Shown here piece after piece: positions 5,826 through 8,273 of a stretch of DNA of 8,273 nucleotides. A program made the position numbers and the translations under genes. The notes under the pieces were generated by a model that was given only the letters and a program-made list of their open reading frames with translations, was not told the DNA's origin and made no database searches. Source of the stretch: CAZTWC01 sp964617105 [NCBI: uncultured Myxococcia bacterium] (GTDB taxonomy: Bacteria; CAZTWC01); contig CAZTWC010000158.1 in NCBI GenBank assembly GCA_964617105.1, forward strand, positions 1 to 8,273, given 5' to 3'. Within the stretch, counting starts at the first letter, position 1, and each line of letters starts with the position of its first letter.

Positions 5826-7010
5826 TTATTTTTTAAACGCCCGATAAGCCAGGAACCCAGAGCCCAGGGCTAAAATTATGATAGTGGCAAAAAACAGGTA
5901 TAATATAGGAGAGATGCCCCCCTTGCCTGCCCCCTCCTCATCATGCTTTCTGAATTCCGCATCATCCGGGACAAGGGTTTTTATTTTTTCAAGCGCTAAA
6001 ATGCAATTAATGGTTGCCGACCCATCAATATCGCCCTGGATACCGGCTTCGAACTCACTTACGTTAATAGTGTCCCATTTTCCATTAGGTTTCTGGCTAT
6101 GGAGGATAAAATGAGTGATCTTATCCATGAGTTTATCGTATTTTGGATTAAACAAGGCATAAGCGTGCAGGCCATCACAGACAATAAAGGTGTTGTCTCT
6201 CAACTCGGTGGCATAGTGATCCGGATCGTCAAAGTGCCTGAAAGCCCGCTTAATCTCAACTACTCCCGCCTTAAAAATATCTTCATAAACCTTTCTCTCC
6301 TGCTTATTTTTCATAAAATAGGTAAAAACTACCCAGGAGATGTCTTCAATATGAAACATATCCTTTTTGGGAGCAATGCCCCAATGCGACAAGAGTGAAT
6401 ACTTGGGAAAAAGGCTTAATACCGGTTTTCTATCGCCAATGGTTTCAAACAGAAAGAGATGCTTCATAGTTTTCTCCAGATTTACCTGGCCGGTGGAACA
6501 AACATCGTACTTGATATTTGGTCCCCAGGACTGAATAACAGCAGCGCTTTGGCACTCACCCCATCCGCGGCCCTGGTATTCCTTATCTTTCTGATGAAGG
6601 ATCCTCTCGATGTTCTTTTGAAAAAATTTACTCTCTTTACTTTGCCCCGAAAGATAAAGTCCGGCCAGTACCTTTGGTAAAAGGCAGCCCTCGTTATGCC
6701 ACTTCCAGGTGCCGTCTGATTCCCGGGTATCCAAAAAGTATTTAGCAACATCCTGAACCAATTTATCATCTTTGGTAAAACCAAGTTGGGGATGGAAAAT
6801 CAAGAAATGGGCCAAATCGTAAAGTTGGCTTTCGATCATTTTTCCTGTTTTCAGAGTTTTAAGCGATCCTCTCACATAGTGGGAGAAGAAAATATCTCTT
6901 CCCTTCTTGACCACTTCATCGATCTTATCGTGCAGATCACCAGCCCAAACCATTTGAGCCCAGATACAACCAAGAAAACCAACCAAAATTATCTTACCGA
7001 CAACTTTCAT
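5826..7010 (-). CDS. Exported, C-terminally membrane-anchored protein with terpene-cyclase/prenyltransferase-like (alpha/alpha toroid) repeat signatures
   Basis: I do not recognise a named family for this 394-residue protein. It has a signal peptide (residues 1-23, likely cut after VWA) and one C-terminal hydrophobic helix (about 366-388) followed by YRAFKK, which implies a periplasmic domain anchored in the inner membrane. A short polar linker (348-365) precedes the anchor. Two segments look like repeats of the squalene-cyclase/prenyltransferase toroid class: ESDGTWKWHNEG (97-108) and SQKPNGKWDT (305-314), followed by GDIDGSATINCILAL (326-340), where a helix follows a DG(S/T) turn. The DIDG resembles, incompletely, the DxDD acid motif of class II terpene cyclases. 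Cysteines at 109, 153, 171, 278 and 336 are not in CxxCH or ferredoxin spacing. The ATG has GGAG six bases upstream (7017-7020). It follows a NapH/NosR-type iron-sulfur membrane protein, which hints at an envelope redox role, but the function is unknown. Confidence 0.8.
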   Translation of the reverse strand: MKVVGKIILVGFLGCIWAQMVWAGDLHDKIDEVVKKGRDIFFSHYVRGSLKTLKTGKMIESQLYDLAHFLIFHPQLGFTKDDKLVQDVAKYFLDTRESDGTWKWHNEGCLLPKVLAGLYLSGQSKESKFFQKNIERILHQKDKEYQGRGWGECQSAAVIQSWGPNIKYDVCSTGQVNLEKTMKHLFLFETIGDRKPVLSLFPKYSLLSHWGIAPKKDMFHIEDISWVVFTYFMKNKQERKVYEDIFKAGVVEIKRAFRHFDDPDHYATELRDNTFIVCDGLHAYALFNPKYDKLMDKITHFILHSQKPNGKWDTINVSEFEAGIQGDIDGSATINCILALEKIKTLVPDDAEFRKHDEEGAGKGGISPILYLFFATIIILALGSGFLAYRAFKK

Positions 7011-7066
7011 TCTTCACTCCAAAAGATTAAAAAAAGATGCGCCGCTATCATTACCATAATTGTCAT
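7007..7066 (-). CDS. Possible small hydrophobic peptide (19 residues)
   Basis: A 19-codon minus-strand frame fills most of the gap before the exported toroid-like gene. It encodes a largely hydrophobic peptide (MTIMVMIAAHLFLIFW then SEE). Its TGA overlaps the ATG at 7010 in a 4-base ATGA junction. An upstream TTG at 7081 would extend it to 24 residues. No convincing ribosome binding site precedes either start, so it could equally be chance in AT-rich spacer sequence. A T-tract within it has no strong hairpin before it, so it is not a clear terminator. Confidence 0.18.
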   Translation of the reverse strand: MTIMVMIAAHLFLIFWSEE

Positions 7067-7097
7067 TCCGAACTGGAACAATACTATTTATAACCTA

Positions 7098-8273
7098 TCA
7101 CGCAACCTTAAAATTCTTGGGCAACATGGTGCCGATTAACAATAGTATCCCCAAAAAATTTATTACCATCAGGTGGGTCACCGCATTTCTCTTAATATAG
7201 TTAGCCATTTTGACCAGAGTATTGGTGAGCATATGGTATATTTTTATTAGCACCATGATGGACAGAACTATTCCTACCACCACAACCACAAATTGTATAT
7301 AGGCAAACTTGTCTGGATTATAGAGAAATCTGAATGACGGTGGCATCATGAATCCGGTTCGTTTCAATTCGCCCACGATGGCAAACAGTTGGTGATTTAA
7401 AAAGGCAAAAAACGCCAAAGGAACATAGGCGCCAGCAAACTGCTTGGCAGGATGATAGCCTTGGTTGTCTTGACTGAAGTGGTTACCATTAAAGATATTA
7501 AGGCCCAATAGGGCAGTGAAAATAAACATAATAATGCCGGGCAACATGTTGTATATATACCTGAACAGGTCGGTGGTTACCACCTGCTCCAAACCTGGAA
7601 CTAATTTCAGTTGCATGTAGATCTGCATCCAACAGTAAGAGGAACGGACATAGTAGAAAGCCAACCCGCCCAATAGAATCAAAGGCAGGTATATTTTAAT
7701 GGCATCATTACCAACCGGCCGGCTCCACAATTTATAAAAGGGTAGATGAAGCTTGGCAGAAAGGGAAGCATGCTCGCACTCCTTGATACACTTGGCGCAC
7801 AAGTTACAATCATCATCAGAATCCAACTCCCTGGGGACGATATACATCTCACATTTACCCTCATCTTTTAGAGAGGGCTCACAACAACCTGCGGTTTTGC
7901 ATATTTTTTGACATTTTTCCGGGTTGTAGACCAGTCCAAAGAAAGAGGCCGCACTAAACATTTTTAATACGGCGCCTATGGGACACAAAAACCGGCAAAA
8001 TATCATCCCCTTGAACAGTGAGTGTAAGATTATGGCCGAAAAAAAGAAGATAAGCAGTACCGCATAAGTCAAATCGGGCGACATCTCCCAGGTAACCGCC
8101 CAATCCACTGAACTCATAAACAGAAAAATCAACATGGCAATAATTGGGCTGTAGTCCTGAAAGTTATCGGGCAGAGGGCGATTCAGAGAAAAGATCTTTC
8201 TGGTTAAGGAAGATATAAAAAAGATAGGACAAAGAGTGCACCATATCCGGCCCAGAAAGAAGGTGAGCGGAAT
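7098..8273 (-). CDS. NapH/NosR-type membrane iron-sulfur protein (4Fe-4S binding), N-terminus cut by window edge
   Basis: 391 residues are present, and the frame stays open to the window end, so the true start lies beyond 8273. An inner-membrane electron carrier of this type usually links the quinone pool to periplasmic or membrane partners. From the visible edge: GRIWCTLCP (8-16) and FCRFLCPIGAVL (92-103) are the paired C-x(2-3)-C-P motifs of NapH/NosR-like proteins. A cytoplasmic Fe-S segment follows, with cysteines at 121, 125, 130, 131 and 141 and a ferredoxin motif CNLCAKCIKEC (156-166). Hydrophobic helices lie at about 43-60, 68-86, 194-210, 240-262, 281-300, 325-347 and 366-383. The five helices after the Fe-S domain make it longer than plain NapH. 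The stop is 87 bases before the exported toroid-like gene, which is probably co-transcribed. The partner enzyme, if any, is outside the window. Iron-sulfur electron transfer is well supported; the specific pathway is not. Confidence 0.85.
   Translation of the reverse strand: MPLTFFLGRIWCTLCPIFFISSLTRKIFSLNRPLPDNFQDYSPIIAMLIFLFMSSVDWAVTWEMSPDLTYAVLLIFFFSAIILHSLFKGMIFCRFLCPIGAVLKMFSAASFFGLVYNPEKCQKICKTAGCCEPSLKDEGKCEMYIVPRELDSDDDCNLCAKCIKECEHASLSAKLHLPFYKLWSRPVGNDAIKIYLPLILLGGLAFYYVRSSYCWMQIYMQLKLVPGLEQVVTTDLFRYIYNMLPGIIMFIFTALLGLNIFNGNHFSQDNQGYHPAKQFAGAYVPLAFFAFLNHQLFAIVGELKRTGFMMPPSFRFLYNPDKFAYIQFVVVVVGIVLSIMVLIKIYHMLTNTLVKMANYIKRNAVTHLMVINFLGILLLIGTMLPKNFKVA

Noticed and set aside
6960-7010. 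Lipoprotein signal (FLGC, Cys15) in the exported protein
   Set aside because: The hydrophobic segment before the Cys is too short and the -3/-2 residues fit a lipobox poorly, whereas VWA followed by GD at 21-25 fits ordinary signal peptidase I cleavage. The C-terminal helix already supplies an anchor.
7087-7092. TATAAA as a -10 box for the toroid-like gene
   Set aside because: No recognisable -35 element lies about 17 bases upstream, and AT-rich spacers produce such hexamers by chance.
6786-7139. 117-codon plus-strand open frame spanning the gap before the toroid-like gene
   Set aside because: It is antisense to the signal-peptide region of a convincing gene and to the end of the Fe-S protein, with no motif and unlike any protein organisation expected here.
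1-8273. Mobile elements, CRISPR arrays, tRNA or rRNA genes
   Set aside because: No direct repeat arrays, transposase motifs, terminal inverted repeats flanking a gene, or tRNA-like cloverleaf sequences were seen on either strand.

Overview
The window looks like chromosomal DNA of a Gram-negative (diderm) bacterium, probably an uncultured lineage. It carries committed lipid A/LPS genes (lpxK, two LpxL/HtrB-type acyltransferases, a GT9 heptosyltransferase-like gene, a heptose-7-phosphate kinase), is moderately AT-rich, and the genes are packed almost without gaps. The phylum cannot be fixed from sequence reading alone. Omnitrophota-like groups are one possibility, but that is inference. All recognised genes are on the minus strand, so transcription runs from high to low coordinates.

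Region A (8273 to 5826, minus): a NapH/NosR-type membrane iron-sulfur protein, cut by the window edge at its N-terminus, is followed by an exported protein anchored by one C-terminal membrane helix. The second protein has terpene-cyclase/prenyltransferase-like repeat signatures. A possible 19-residue hydrophobic ORF lies in the 87-base gap and touches the second gene's start in an ATGA overlap. Nothing here links these two genes to LPS. They look like an unrecognised envelope redox pair and are the least explained part of the window.

Boundary (5761-5825): a 55-base stretch, 73% G+C in an otherwise AT-rich setting, folds into nested inverted repeats immediately before the first LPS gene. It may be a dispersed palindromic repeat, an attenuator or a weak terminator.

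Region B (5760 to 1, minus): an LPS operon in the order lpxL-type acyltransferase 1, membrane GT2 glycosyltransferase, GT9 heptosyltransferase-like, lpxK, lpxL-type acyltransferase 2, hldE/hldA-type heptose kinase (cut by the window edge at its C-terminus). Spacings are 3, -4, 18, 1 and 82 bases. Together they would phosphorylate lipid A at the 4'-position, add two secondary acyl chains, make the activated-heptose precursor and transfer sugars to the core. The unusual member is the GT2, which resembles the HpnB/CrtQ type of integral-membrane glycosyltransferase more than standard LPS core enzymes. No Kdo transferase (waaA) is present in the window.

No tRNA, rRNA, CRISPR array, insertion sequence or plus-strand gene could be supported, and no stretch longer than 100 bases lacks a gene.
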